64,000 nucleotides of DNA, from the NCBI RefSeq assembly GCF_016909575.1, contig NZ_JAFBGA010000008.1, positions 62,001-126,000 of the forward strand, written 5' to 3'. Position 1 is the stretch's first letter. Each line of letters opens with the position of its first letter. The position numbers and the translations under genes are program-made. Below are positions 27,033-36,414 of this stretch, piece after piece. The stretch is from Streptomyces sp. HB132. GTDB lineage: Bacteria > Actinomycetota > Actinomycetes > Streptomycetales > Streptomycetaceae. The notes under the pieces were generated by a model. It ran no database searches and was not told where the DNA came from. It saw only the letters and a program-made list of their open reading frames with translations.

Positions 27033-27223
27033 TGCTGGACATCGAAGGCGCTGCCGTGCTGGCCCAGAACTTTCTGGACCAGCAGGTCAGGTGTCTCCCG
27101 CCTGGGTCTCGTGACCCGCGGATCGCGGTCCCCTCCGCCCACCTGGAGCTAGTCCTCCAGGACCAGTTCGTTGGGGGCATTGGCTTTGTGCATGAAGAAC
27201 GGGCTCTGGCTCAACTTCCGTGA
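27032..27223 (+). CDS. Candidate small immunity protein for the toxin remnant
   Basis: 63 residues (MLDIEGAAVLAQNFLDQQVR ... GIGFVHEERALAQLP). The first 20 residues look like the opening helix of YrhB/Imm35-type immunity proteins, but the protein is short and the middle is not recognisable, so it may be a shortened or frameshifted relic. Coupled to the toxin tail by TGATG. In-frame ATG at 26999 is a less likely start. Confidence 0.35.
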   Translation: MLDIEGAAVLAQNFLDQQVRCLPPGSRDPRIAVPSAHLELVLQDQFVGGIGFVHEERALAQLP

Positions 27224-27289
27224 CGTGGCCACTCTCTGTTGTCGGGATGCCAGATCTGACGTGACAGGCAGAATGGCTGGTCAAGAACG

Positions 27290-27688
27290 TCACCCGTTCG
27301 GCCAGACCTCTTCTTCTCGACCTTCGGGCGCGATCTGCCGCAGCTTCTCGCCGTGAAACATCCACACACGGAAGTAGACCTGCTCCTGGTCCATCACGAA
27401 CAGCTGAACGAACTCGGGGTGATTCCAGACGATGCGCTCGACATGCGCCACCAGGCCGGCCAGGTCGGCGTGGTTGAGCGCTCCGGCATAGACGTCGCAT
27501 TCCGGGTACTTGCCGCCACCCCAACGCGTGTCGCTGCCGGTGGTCTCGTTGAGCGAGCCGACCCATCCGACAGCGCCGGGACGGAAACCTTGCCGCAGGG
27601 CAGACGTCTGCAACCACGTGCTCAGTTCTTCCGCAGCCGGTCGATCATCCGGCTCGACGGAGATCATGACGTTGGCGACGTGACTCAT
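27290..27688 (-). CDS. Hypothetical protein
   Basis: 132 residues from ATG at 27688; the frame is open further upstream but that part lacks coding character. Sequence (MSHVANVMISVEPDDRPAAE ... GGGKYPECDVYAGALNHADL ... FVQLFVMDQEQVYFRVWMF) reads like a compact soluble alpha/beta protein with many aromatics in the last third. No signal peptide or membrane span. I do not recognise the family; size and toxin-rich surroundings would fit an immunity or other accessory protein. Confidence 0.6.
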   Translation of the reverse strand: MSHVANVMISVEPDDRPAAEELSTWLQTSALRQGFRPGAVGWVGSLNETTGSDTRWGGGKYPECDVYAGALNHADLAGLVAHVERIVWNHPEFVQLFVMDQEQVYFRVWMFHGEKLRQIAPEGREEEVWPNG

Positions 27689-27861
27689 ACCAGGATTCAA
27701 CACAATCACTCGTCGCGCTGCTACTGAGTTCTCCCACGATGAAGCACAGGGAGGATTCGATACGCATTCGCGGACGGCTCCGCACGACAAATCACGCGGA
27801 CTCTGCAAAGCCACAGGTCACGGCGCCACCGTTCGACACCGAAACACGGAAGCTACATCTG

Positions 27862-29511
27862 TCACGCCAATAGGACTCGCTTCCGGAGAAGTTGGAAGCC
27901 TGCCCGTCCGAACATCTGGCGTTTGAGCATCTCGATCCGGTTGACGTGGCCTTCGACTGCGCCTGAGCTCCAGGACAGGGTGAGTCCGGCGATGACGGCG
28001 TCGCGATCGCGGTCGATGCCGGCCGCGAGGGTGTGAAGGCTGGGCAGGTCGTCGCTGCGGACGGCATCGAGCCATTGAGGGAGACGGTGGCCTTGGCGCT
28101 CAGTGAGCATCTCGGCGAAGGACCGGACGTGGCCGGTGAGTGCTTCGAGTTCGGGGCAGTTGGCCAGGACTTCCTTCAGCCGGATGTGTTCGGTGTCGGT
28201 GAGGGTCTCTGGTCGGCTGAGAATCTACCGGGTGACAGCACGGGGTGTTGGCGGCTGGGCGGTGACCGGACGGGGTGAAGTGCGCTTCTTCCTGATGTAG
28301 GCGCTGACGATGCCGTAGCTGCCGGTGTAGCCGAGCAGGATGATCTCCTCCCACAGCTTCCAGGCGTTCGCGCATCCCTCATCCCAGCGTTTGTCGAGGT
28401 AGGGCTTGTACTCGTCCACGGCCGTGGCTCGGCTGAACCGGTACTGGCCGGTGAAGAGATCTTCCGGTCTGGCGGCGTCAGCCAGGCCCTTGACGGTTCG
28501 GTGCGTCATATGGAGCTGACGACCGATGGAACGGCGGCTCTGGCCTGCTTCAAGCATTGCGTGGACGGTGGCGTGTCTGGCCCTGATGCGGTTGGCGAAC
28601 CGGTCACTCTTCCACGGCGAAGCCGCGGTCTCCCCAGACATCACAGGCTCGTCCGCCTCCGCCTCAGCCTCCACCTTCCCGACCGATTCGGGCAGTAGGA
28701 CGCGCAGACACTGGCGGTGACGGGCGACAGCACGCTCGGCAGCATCACCGAGGTTGTTCCATAAATGCCACCGGTCAGCGACCTGGACGGCTTGTGGCGC
28801 CCCGGCCCTGGCGCCTTCCGCGAAGAACGGCGCACGATCTCGGCAGACGACCTCGATCCCGGGACGGGCGGCGAGCCACCCGGCTACGCTGGACGCCTCC
28901 CGGTCGGGCAGCAGGTCCACCGGTCGTCGGGTCTCGATGTCGACCAGCACGGTGCCGTACGCATGGCCCCTGCGGGTGGCGTACTCATCGACGCCGACCA
29001 CCCGAGGAGACGGGATATCCGGCTCAGGCAGAGCATTTACCAGACGCAAGACCGTGCTCCGGCTGACGGACATGCCCAGAATCGCGGACAGTCGGGCACC
29101 GGCCCGGCCGGCCAGGGCGAGACCTACCGAAGCGAGCGTGGAGCGCAGCCGCTCGGTGCGTTGACCGTGCTTGCGGGTCAAGCCGGGTATCTGCTCGACG
29201 AAGGCCCGGCGCGGACACCCCCTGTCCAGACACCGGAAGCGCCGGACGCGCAGGCGGAGTACGACTCTTCGCCCACCACTCGGAACATCGGCGGGGAACC
29301 GCAGGTAGGAGCTGTGAACCCGAGCCGACCAGATGCCGCACTGCGGGCAGGCGGCGCCCCGCGAAGTACTGTGCGCGTCAACACGGACTATCGCGACATC
29401 GACTTCTACCGACAGCACCGCGACGTCCGCGATCGACGGGAACAACAGCTCCTGCAACCGGAGCACAACTTCTCTCACGGGCGAGACTGTCAGCCCCACC
29501 GCCACGATCAT
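27862..29511 (-). pseudogene. ISL3-family transposase interrupted by amber codon
   Basis: Up to ~549 codons. An N-terminal zinc finger (CPQCGIWSARVHSSY ... CLDRGCPRRAF), HTH (LAGRAGARLSAILGMSVSRS) and DDE core (VVGVDEYATRRGHAYGTVLVD; VCRDRAPFFAEGAR; QVADRWHLWNNLGDA) are intact. At 28225-28227 TAG interrupts RAVTR-stop-ILSRPETL, where a Trp (TGG) would be expected; the same frame then continues to the normal end (LSWSSGAVEGHVNRIEMLKR, holding the DDE glutamate). A single base change therefore separates it from a full-length enzyme. Terminal repeats not located. Confidence 0.88.
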
Positions 29512-29586
29512 GATCTATTTTCGGTCTGCTTCTCGCGCCAACCGGCGGCGCCGTCGGCGCTGGAGCAGGCCGGAGGTACGCGAGGA

Positions 29587-30162
29587 ATGATCTATTCGGC
29601 TCTGCCGGCGCTGGCGTTCGTCGTGGCGAACGCGATGGGCGGGCTGGCGGTCGGCGTCATGGTGGCACTCGGGGTGGCCGTGATCATCGGTATCGAGCGC
29701 CTCATGCGCAAGGAGTCGGTGTCGCCGGCGCTGGGCGGGGTGTTCGGTGTGGCGATCGCGGCCGGCGTCGCCTGGTGGACGGGGTCGGCCAAGGACTACT
29801 TCCTGCTGGGTATCTGGCTGAGCCTGGCCGGTGCGGTGCTGTTCCTGGGGTCGGTGGCCGTGCGGTGGCCGCTGGCCGGGGTGATCTGGAACTCGATGTC
29901 GGGCAAGGGTCAGGTATGGCGTAGGGAGCCGCGCTCGCGGTTCTACTTCGACATCGCTACGGTGACCCTGGCGCTGATCTTCGCGGCCCGGTTCGTGGTC
30001 CAGCAGTACCTTTACACCCAGGACGAGGTCGGCTCGCTGGGCGTCGCCAAGATCGTCATGGGCTACCCGCTGCTGGCGGTGGGACTGCTCGTGACGGCCT
30101 GGGCGGTCCGCGCCTCCGACCGCCGCCTGCGCGCCCTCGGGTTGATAGAGGCCAAGCGGTGA
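29587..30162 (+). CDS. DUF3159-type membrane protein, 5' end probably trimmed
   Basis: 191 residues from ATG at 29587. The upstream codons (29556-29586) already read LEQAGGTRG, the conserved opening of this family as I recall it, so the native start was further 5' and was probably lost to the adjacent ISL3 element. About five membrane spans (ALAFVVANAMGGLAVGVMVA, PALGGVFGVAIAAGVAWWTG, SLAGAVLFLGSVAVRWPLAG and two C-terminal) with conserved RWPLAGVIWN and QVWRREPRSRFYF loops. Function unknown in the family. Confidence 0.75.
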   Translation: MIYSALPALAFVVANAMGGLAVGVMVALGVAVIIGIERLMRKESVSPALGGVFGVAIAAGVAWWTGSAKDYFLLGIWLSLAGAVLFLGSVAVRWPLAGVIWNSMSGKGQVWRREPRSRFYFDIATVTLALIFAARFVVQQYLYTQDEVGSLGVAKIVMGYPLLAVGLLVTAWAVRASDRRLRALGLIEAKR

Positions 30163-30214
30163 GACCCATGCGGCACGGGCGTTGCCGTCGCCCTCACCCG
30201 CGGCGGCAACGTCC

Positions 30215-30889
30215 TCAGCCCGTGCCGCCGGTGACCGGATCCCCGACGGCGCCACCCGTGGCCCTGCGGACCGCGTGCGCGATCCGCTCGGGAGTGCCCC
30301 GGAAATCCTCCGGGCTCGCGCCGTCCAGCAGGCCCGCCCCGACGTGCTCGTTCAGCACCCGCAGCGCCGCACCCGCGGCCGCCGCGTGCAACCGGATCTC
30401 CACATCGTCCGGCTCGCCCCCGAGGCGCTTCGCGATGATCTCGGCCATCTGCCGTTCCACCTGGTCACAGGCCATCAGCCAGGCAGTCCTGATGGCCGGC
30501 TCGCTGTCACCGAGGCGGATCATCTTGATGCCGAGCGCGATGTCCTCCCGCTCCATCGGAGTGGCCTCACGGCCGTGCCGCAGCGCCTCGGCGCGGAAGT
30601 GGTCCTCCAGGGAGAGCCCGAGCGGCCAGTTGCGCAGGGTGTCGAGCTCCCAGTCGACGCTGCTCATGACGATCGGCTCCGCGCAGCTCTCCTTGCTGCG
30701 GAAGTGGCGCCAGATGGTCCGGGTGGAGAGGCCGACGGCCGCAGCGATCTGGTCACCGCTCGTCGCCTCCACCCCTTGGGTCCAGAACAGGCGGGAAGCC
30801 TCCCGTGAGACCTCCAGGCGAACCCGGCGCCGGCGCTCGGCGCTCATCCCGCCGCGTCCCTGCCCGGTCGTTCCCTCAGCTCCCGCCAT
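30215..30889 (-). CDS. TetR-family regulator
   Basis: 224 residues from ATG at 30889 with AGGA upstream; ATG at 30847 is possible. HTH: SRLFWTQGVEATSGDQIAAAVGLSTRTIWRHFRSKESCAEP. It diverges from a TetR gene at 31054-31707 with which it shares long identical stretches (STRTIWRHFR-KESCAEPI, WELDTLR/WELNTLR, AWLMACD), so the two arose by duplication. Target unknown; neighbours are the DUF3159 gene and a broken peptidase. Confidence 0.9.
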   Translation of the reverse strand: MAGAEGTTGQGRGGMSAERRRRVRLEVSREASRLFWTQGVEATSGDQIAAAVGLSTRTIWRHFRSKESCAEPIVMSSVDWELDTLRNWPLGLSLEDHFRAEALRHGREATPMEREDIALGIKMIRLGDSEPAIRTAWLMACDQVERQMAEIIAKRLGGEPDDVEIRLHAAAAGAALRVLNEHVGAGLLDGASPEDFRGTPERIAHAVRRATGGAVGDPVTGGTG

Positions 30890-30994
30890 GCCCGCTCTCT
30901 TCCTGGTCCGGACGCGGCCATGCCGTTCCGCCCCTTCAAGGCCGGGCGAATCGTCCTGGGAAATGGTGACTCATCGCATCTGCGGCCTCAGTAT

Positions 30995-31025
30995 TCACTA
31001 AGTGACAGAATGCTATCAAGTGACA
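30995..31025. promoter_or_regulatory. Candidate TetR operator repeats
   Basis: Between the divergent tetR genes AAGTGACA occurs twice as a direct repeat (31000-31007, 31018-31025), and the first copy is part of the near-palindrome TCACTAAGTGA (30995-31005). The 18-base period fits two operator units on one face of the helix. Confidence 0.5.
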
Positions 31026-31053
31026 TCCGGGGCAGGAAAGAGAGGAGAGCGCT

Positions 31054-31707
31054 ATGCCGGACAACGCCTCAGTACGCCTCCCGGACCCGCGCGAACGGCT
31101 GAGGCTGCGCATCTCCCGCGCCGCGACCCTGCTCTTCTTGACCGGCGGAACCGCCGCCACCAGCGGCGACAGAATCGCCAAAGAGACAGGAGTGTCCACC
31201 CGGACCATCTGGCGTCACTTCCGCAACAAGGAGAGCTGCGCCGAACCCATCGCACTGCGCGGCCTCGACTGGGAGCTGAACACGCTGCGCAGCTGGCCGC
31301 CCGGAACTCCTCTGGACACCCACATCATCTCCGAAGCGGCTCATTTCGCTCCCGACCAGCACGACCATTTCCTCCAGGACTTCAGCCTTTCGGCGCGGCT
31401 GGTCCACCTCACCCGACACGAACCCGTGCTCCGCATCGCCTGGCTGATGGCCTGCGACCACGCCGAACGGGAACTGACCGCAGTGCTCGCCAACCGGGCG
31501 GGTCTGCCGGCCCACACGCCGCACCTGCGGGTGAACGCCGCGGCGGGCGCAGCGGCGCTACGGATCCTGCACGAGCGCAGAAGCGCGGACCCCGCGCTCC
31601 GCGCCGGGCGGGACACACCCTCCGCACACGCCTCTCGTACGGCCGCCGTGCTCGCTCGCGTGATCTGTCCCTGCCCGCCGGACTCGACCGCACGGCCACC
31701 TCCCTGA
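31054..31707 (+). CDS. TetR-family regulator (paralogue of divergent neighbour)
   Basis: 217 residues. HTH: ATLLFLTGGTAATSGDRIAKETGVSTRTIWRHFRNKESCAEP. The ligand domain keeps the paralogue's RIAWLMACDHAERELTAVLA core, but the last ~40 residues are Pro/Arg-rich and unlike a normal TetR tail, which hints at a late frameshift. The intergenic 164 bases contain repeated AAGTGACA elements probably shared by both regulators. Confidence 0.87.
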   Translation: MPDNASVRLPDPRERLRLRISRAATLLFLTGGTAATSGDRIAKETGVSTRTIWRHFRNKESCAEPIALRGLDWELNTLRSWPPGTPLDTHIISEAAHFAPDQHDHFLQDFSLSARLVHLTRHEPVLRIAWLMACDHAERELTAVLANRAGLPAHTPHLRVNAAAGAAALRILHERRSADPALRAGRDTPSAHASRTAAVLARVICPCPPDSTARPPP

Positions 31708-31811
31708 CGCGCAGGGTACGAGAAGCCGGCCAACAGGGCACCGGATCCGAACAGTTCGCCGGCCGCGCCCGCGGCCGCCCCGCCGCGGTGATCATTGGAG
31801 GAGCTCATCCC

Positions 31812-33691
31812 GTGTCCGCCGACCGACCCGACGTCCCGTACCTGACCGTCGAGGACATCCTCGACTCCCCGGACCGCACCGGCGCCGTCATCTCACCCGA
31901 CGGCTCGAAGTTCGCCTATCTGGCCCCGTGGCGTGACCGGCTCAACGTCTGGATCCAGGATCTCGACAGCGAGGGGAAAGCACGGTGCGTCACCGCTGAC
32001 TCCCGCCGCAGCGTCCTGCGCTACCACTGGACCGACGACCCGCGCTGGCTGCTGTACGAACAGGACGGCGACGGGGACGAGAACTACCACCTCCACCGCG
32101 TCGACCTGGAAAACCCGGACGCCGATGCCGTTGACCTCACCCCTTTCCCGGAGCCCGGGTCACCGGCTTCGATCTCCCCCTACCCGGCCCGGCCAGGCCG
32201 TCCTGAACCTCAACCACCGCGACCCAGCGGTGTTCGACCTCTACGAACTTCACATCGCCACCGGCGAACTCACGATGCTCGTTCAGAACCCCGGTGGCTC
32301 CAGCGCCCTTGTGTACGCACCCGACGGGACGATGTACGGACACGGGCTGAGCGAGGACGGGGACATCGAACTGCCGCGATGGGAAACGGAGTCGGGCACC
32401 ATGTGCCGCGTCACCACCTTCCCCGGCTCCGACCATCCACTGGACCTGCAGCCCTTCCAGCTCACCCCGGACGGAACCGGCGCCTGGGTCGGCTCCTACC
32501 GCGACAGCGAGCACACACGGATCGTCCACGTCGACCTGAACACCGGCCAAGAAACCGTGGTCGACAGCCACCCCGGCCTCGACATCGACCCTCGCGCCAC
32601 CGTCTTCCCCGCCCTCCCCGCGCCGCTGATCCTCGACCGCCGCACCAAGGACCTCATCGGCGTGCGGTACCTCGGCGAACGCGCCGTCATCCGGCCGCTC
32701 CCCGCCCACTTCGCCGACGTCCTCGACAACCTGCGCAAACTTTCCGACGGCGACGTGGCTGCCCTCTCCTCGGACCGCGCGGGACAGCGCTGGATCGTCT
32801 CCTTCACCCACGACCGTGACCCCGGCGTCACCCACTTCTACGACCACTCCACCGGCGACAGCCGCGTCCTGTTCCGCCCCTACCCCCGCCTCGACCTGGC
32901 CGCCCTCGCGCCGATGGCCCCGTCACGATCCGCGCACGAGACGGCCTGGAACTTCCCTCGTACCTCACCCTGCCGCTGCACAGGGAACCAGCCGCACTGC
33001 CCATGGTGCTCCAGGTGCACGGCGGACTCTGGCACCGCGACAGCTGGGGCTCGACCCCACGGCGCAACTCCTCGCCAACCGTGGATACGCGGTCCTCCAG
33101 GTGAACTACCGAGGCTCCACCGGATACGGCAAGAGCTTCCTCAAAGCCGGGATCGGCGAACTCTCCGGCGCGATGCACGACGACCTCGTCGACGCCGTCG
33201 GCTGGGCCGTGGAGCAGGGTTACGCGGACCCGGCGCGCGTCGCTGTCTTCGGCGGCTCCTACGGCGGGTACGCAGCCCTCGTCGGAGTCTCCTTCACGCC
33301 CGGCCTCTTCGCCGCCGCCGTCGACTTCTGCGGTCCCTCCAACCTGGTGACCACCCTGCGCAACATGCCGGACTTCGCCAAGCCGTACCTCACCAACAAC
33401 TGGCACCTCTACGCGGGCGACCCCGAAGACCCCGCGCAGGAAGCCGACCTCTGGGCCCGCTCACCACTCAGCCGGGTGGCCGACATCCGCACCCCGCTGC
33501 TGGTCGTCCAGGGCGCCAACGACGCCCGCGTACTCAAGTCTGAGTCCGACCAGATCGTCGAGGCTCTCCGGAACCGCGGCATCGACGTCGAGTACCTGGT
33601 GGAGGACGACGAAGGGCACAGCTTCGTCAACCCGGAGAACAACATCGCCATGTACCACGCGGTCGACCACTTCCTGGCCCGTCATCTCTGA
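31812..33691 (+). pseudogene. S9 prolyl oligopeptidase, several frameshifts
   Basis: GTG at 31812 (GGAGGAG upstream) opens a propeller-type S9 peptidase: VEDILDSPDRTGAVISPDGS. The frame shifts at ~32155-32195 (a second and then a third frame give VTGFDLP and VLNLNHRDPAVFDLYELH), again near 32910 (GPVTIRARDGLELPSYLT) and near 33040 (LDPTAQLLANRGYAVLQVNY). The catalytic region is otherwise well preserved: GGSYGGY (Ser), GANDARV (Asp), DEGHSF (His). At least four shifts make a working product impossible without repeated recoding. Confidence 0.9.
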
Positions 33692-33912
33692 GGCGGTGGC
33701 ACGGTGGCGGCCGGGTCGTCCATCTGAAGGAACGCCAGGTCGTGGTCGTTGGTGGGCCCCTCGGCCCGCAGGAACGCGGCCTCCGGAGTGCCGCTGCCGT
33801 CAGCATGGAGACGGAAGACTGTCCGGAAGCCGAGTAAAACGCTGTAGAAGGAGACGCTGCGCTCGATGTCACGGACGTGGAGCACCGCATAGTCGAGGCG
33901 CTGACGGCATAG
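33682..33912 (-). pseudogene. VOC/glyoxalase-fold fragment
   Basis: On the minus strand LDYAVLHVRDIERSVSFYSV then LLGFRTVFRLHADGSGTPEA and NDHDLAFLQMDD form the first half of a vicinal-oxygen-chelate domain; it stops at ~70 residues where family members have 110-130. GTG at 33885 would be the only start. It overlaps the end of the broken peptidase gene. Probably a remnant. Confidence 0.6.
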
Positions 33913-34129
33913 TCACTCCAACTGCGGCGGGGTGGACGCCGACGGTCCACGGGCGGTGCCGGCTGGGTTGCCGCTGCCGCGTTTCGCGGGCGAGCGCCGG
34001 CCCTTTCCGTGGATGTCTCGCCGTGGCTGCGCTCGGACGCGCCGTGCTCGGCGGAGAGGTTTTCTGCCACGTCCACGGCTGGGCGAATCCGCCTCCCGGT
34101 TCTTCCTGGGCCGGCCGTACTCGTTTGGA

Positions 34130-35623
34130 TCATTCCTTGGCCGGAGGCGGCGCGTGAGGAAGGCGCAGTCGGAAGCATGCGCCGGTGTCCGAGGTGACGA
34201 GGGCGAGGGTGCCTCGGTGGTGGTGGGCGAGTTCGCGTGCGATGGGGAGGCCCAGGCCTGTGCCCCCGCGGTCGCGGGAGCGGGCGTCGTCGAGCCGGAC
34301 GAAGCGTTCGAAGACACGTTCGGAGTTCTCGGCGGGTACGCCCGGCCCGTCGTCGTGGACGGACAGGATGACCTGCTGGTCCTGGTTCCGTACGGTGACC
34401 TGGACGCGGCTCGCTGCGTGGCGGGTGGCGTTGTCGACGAGGTTGCGCAGCAGTCGCTCGTAGTCGTCGGGCCTGCCGTGTACGTAGGCGGGTCCGGTGG
34501 TGTCCGTGGTGAACGTCACCGGGCGGTCAGGAGGCTGTTCGTACCGTTCGGCCAGCTGGGAGACGAGAGCCGTCAGGTCGACTGGTCCGCGGTCGGCCGT
34601 CGGTGCGCGGGCGTCTAGGCGGGCGAGGAGCAGCAGGTCCTCGGCGAGGGTCTGCAGGCGTCGGGTCTGCCGTGCGGCGGTGGTGACCGCGGCGGGCCAG
34701 TCGGTGCGTTCCGGGTAGGCGAGGGCCACTTCCAGGCTGGCCAGCAGGGTGGTGAGCGGGCTGCGCAGTTCGTGTGCCGCGTCCGCGATGAAGCGTCGTT
34801 GCTGGGCTGCGGCGTCGTCGAGGCGTTGCAGGGTGGTGTTGATGGTGGTGGCCAGGGCGGTGATCTCGTGTCCCGTAGCGGGAACGGAGACACGTTCGCG
34901 GGGGTCGCCCGGGGTGACGGAGGCGGTGGCGGCGCGGATCGCTTCGACCGGCCGCAGAGCGATGCGTACGGTGAAATAGGTGATGGCGGAGATCAGCACG
35001 AGGCTCACGAGTCCGGCCCGCAGCAGCAGGGAATTCACGCTGTCGGTGATCGCCTCGGTCGTGTGCGGGAGCACCACCACATGGACCCGCAGTGTGGCGT
35101 CCGGGGAGACGCCCAGGTTCGCGGCCCCGGTACTGCTGAGCTCACCGGCCCAGATGTCGGTGGACAGGACTGCGTAGGTACCGCCGCCCATGTCGAACCT
35201 GCCCGCGGGCTCGGTCCGGCGCTCTGGAATGCGGATGGTGCGCTGCTCGTAGTACCAGCCCGAATCGGCAACGAGTGGCTCGGAGAGCCGAGGCGGGGCG
35301 GGCAGAACATGGGGGGAGGTCGGGGCGAAGACGTCCATTCCTCCGCCGGAGGCGACGGCCGTGCTGCGGCCGGTCGCGACGACCTCGTACGGCACGGCGC
35401 TTCTGCGGCTGGGAATCTTGCCCTCACGCAGCTGGTCGGCGAGAGCGAGGAGAGGTGCCTCAGCCTGGGCCAGGGCGATCTGGGTGCTCTGGCGGTAGAC
35501 GTCGCGGTGCAGCCACCACCCGATGGCGACCAGGATGACGGCGGCGGTCGAGGCGACAGCCAGGGCGGTTCGGGCCCGCACGGACCGTGGCCACCAGCGG
35601 CGCCGTGGCTCAGCCGTGTTCAC
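34130..35623 (-). CDS. Sensor histidine kinase
   Basis: 497 residues from GTG at 35623, overlapping the response-regulator gene by 14 bases. Membrane spans at ~20-40 and ~195-215 bracket an extracellular domain of ~150 residues. HAMP follows (RIALRPVEAIRAATASV), then HisKA with phospho-acceptor H284 in FIADAAHELRSPLTTLL. The ATPase domain has NLVDNATRHAA, DDGPGV and GGTGLGLPIAREL. Intact; partner of the regulator upstream. Stimulus unknown. Confidence 0.94.
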   Translation of the reverse strand: MNTAEPRRRWWPRSVRARTALAVASTAAVILVAIGWWLHRDVYRQSTQIALAQAEAPLLALADQLREGKIPSRRSAVPYEVVATGRSTAVASGGGMDVFAPTSPHVLPAPPRLSEPLVADSGWYYEQRTIRIPERRTEPAGRFDMGGGTYAVLSTDIWAGELSSTGAANLGVSPDATLRVHVVVLPHTTEAITDSVNSLLLRAGLVSLVLISAITYFTVRIALRPVEAIRAATASVTPGDPRERVSVPATGHEITALATTINTTLQRLDDAAAQQRRFIADAAHELRSPLTTLLASLEVALAYPERTDWPAAVTTAARQTRRLQTLAEDLLLLARLDARAPTADRGPVDLTALVSQLAERYEQPPDRPVTFTTDTTGPAYVHGRPDDYERLLRNLVDNATRHAASRVQVTVRNQDQQVILSVHDDGPGVPAENSERVFERFVRLDDARSRDRGGTGLGLPIARELAHHHRGTLALVTSDTGACFRLRLPHAPPPAKE

Positions 35624-36290
35624 GGTCGTCCACCAAGCGGTAGCCGATACCTCGCACAGTCTGTAGGGACGTCCGGCTGAACGCCGCGTCCACCTTCTTG
35701 CGCAGCACGCTGACGCGCGCCTCCACCAGATTCGGGTCCAGAGCGTCATCAGGCCACGCGTGATACAGCAGATCCGCCTTGGAAACGGCCTGGCCCGCCC
35801 GGCGGGCCAGCAGCTCCAGCACCGAGAACTCCCTAGGAGTGAGGTCCACCCGCGCTCCGGCCCGGCGGCAGACCCGGGCGGCGATGTCCAGCGAGAGGTC
35901 CCCGACGGCGAGGACGGGCGGGGCGACGGCGCAGGCTCGCCTGACCAGGGCCCGCAGCCGTGCAACCAGCACGAGGTACGAGAAGGGCTTGGCCAGGTAG
36001 TCATCGGCACCCGTGTCCAGGGCCTCGGCCTGGTCCCACTCCCCGTCCTTCGCGGTGAGCACCAGGATCGGAGTCGCGTTGCCCTCGCGGCGCAGCTGGG
36101 CGCAGACCTTGTAGCCGTTGAGGCCGGGCAGCATCAAGTCCAGGACGACCACGGCGTACTCACCGGTCCTGGCCATCCACAGCCCCTGCCGACCGTCGTG
36201 GGCGAGGTCGACGCTGTAGCCCTCGGCGGTCAGGCCGGTGTGCAGGGTCCGGGCGAGGTCCACCTCGTCTTCGACCACCAGGATGCGCAT
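35610..36290 (-). CDS. OmpR/PhoB-type response regulator
   Basis: 226 residues from ATG at 36290 (MRILVVEDEVDLARTLHTGL). Receiver domain with phospho-acceptor D51 in VVVLDLMLPG and conserved Lys in YLAKPFS; C-terminal winged-helix domain (DLTPREFSVLELLARRAGQA, VSVLRKKVDAAF, TVRGIGYRLV). First gene of the two-component operon, divergent from the GT39-like gene, which it may regulate. Confidence 0.95.
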   Translation of the reverse strand: MRILVVEDEVDLARTLHTGLTAEGYSVDLAHDGRQGLWMARTGEYAVVVLDLMLPGLNGYKVCAQLRREGNATPILVLTAKDGEWDQAEALDTGADDYLAKPFSYLVLVARLRALVRRACAVAPPVLAVGDLSLDIAARVCRRAGARVDLTPREFSVLELLARRAGQAVSKADLLYHAWPDDALDPNLVEARVSVLRKKVDAAFSRTSLQTVRGIGYRLVDDREHG

Positions 36291-36414
36291 GCCGTGCAGC
36301 CTTGCACAGGGCCGGCGGCGGTTCCTGATCGGCCGGTCAGGTCGGGTCAGCAACCGGTCACCCGGGGCCGGGCACAGTGGCGGCTTCTCCCGCCGCCGAA
36401 AGGTCCCGCCGCCG

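Noticed and set aside
29024..29341. ORFs on either strand inside the ISL3 gene
   Set aside because: They are shadows of the transposase reading frame.
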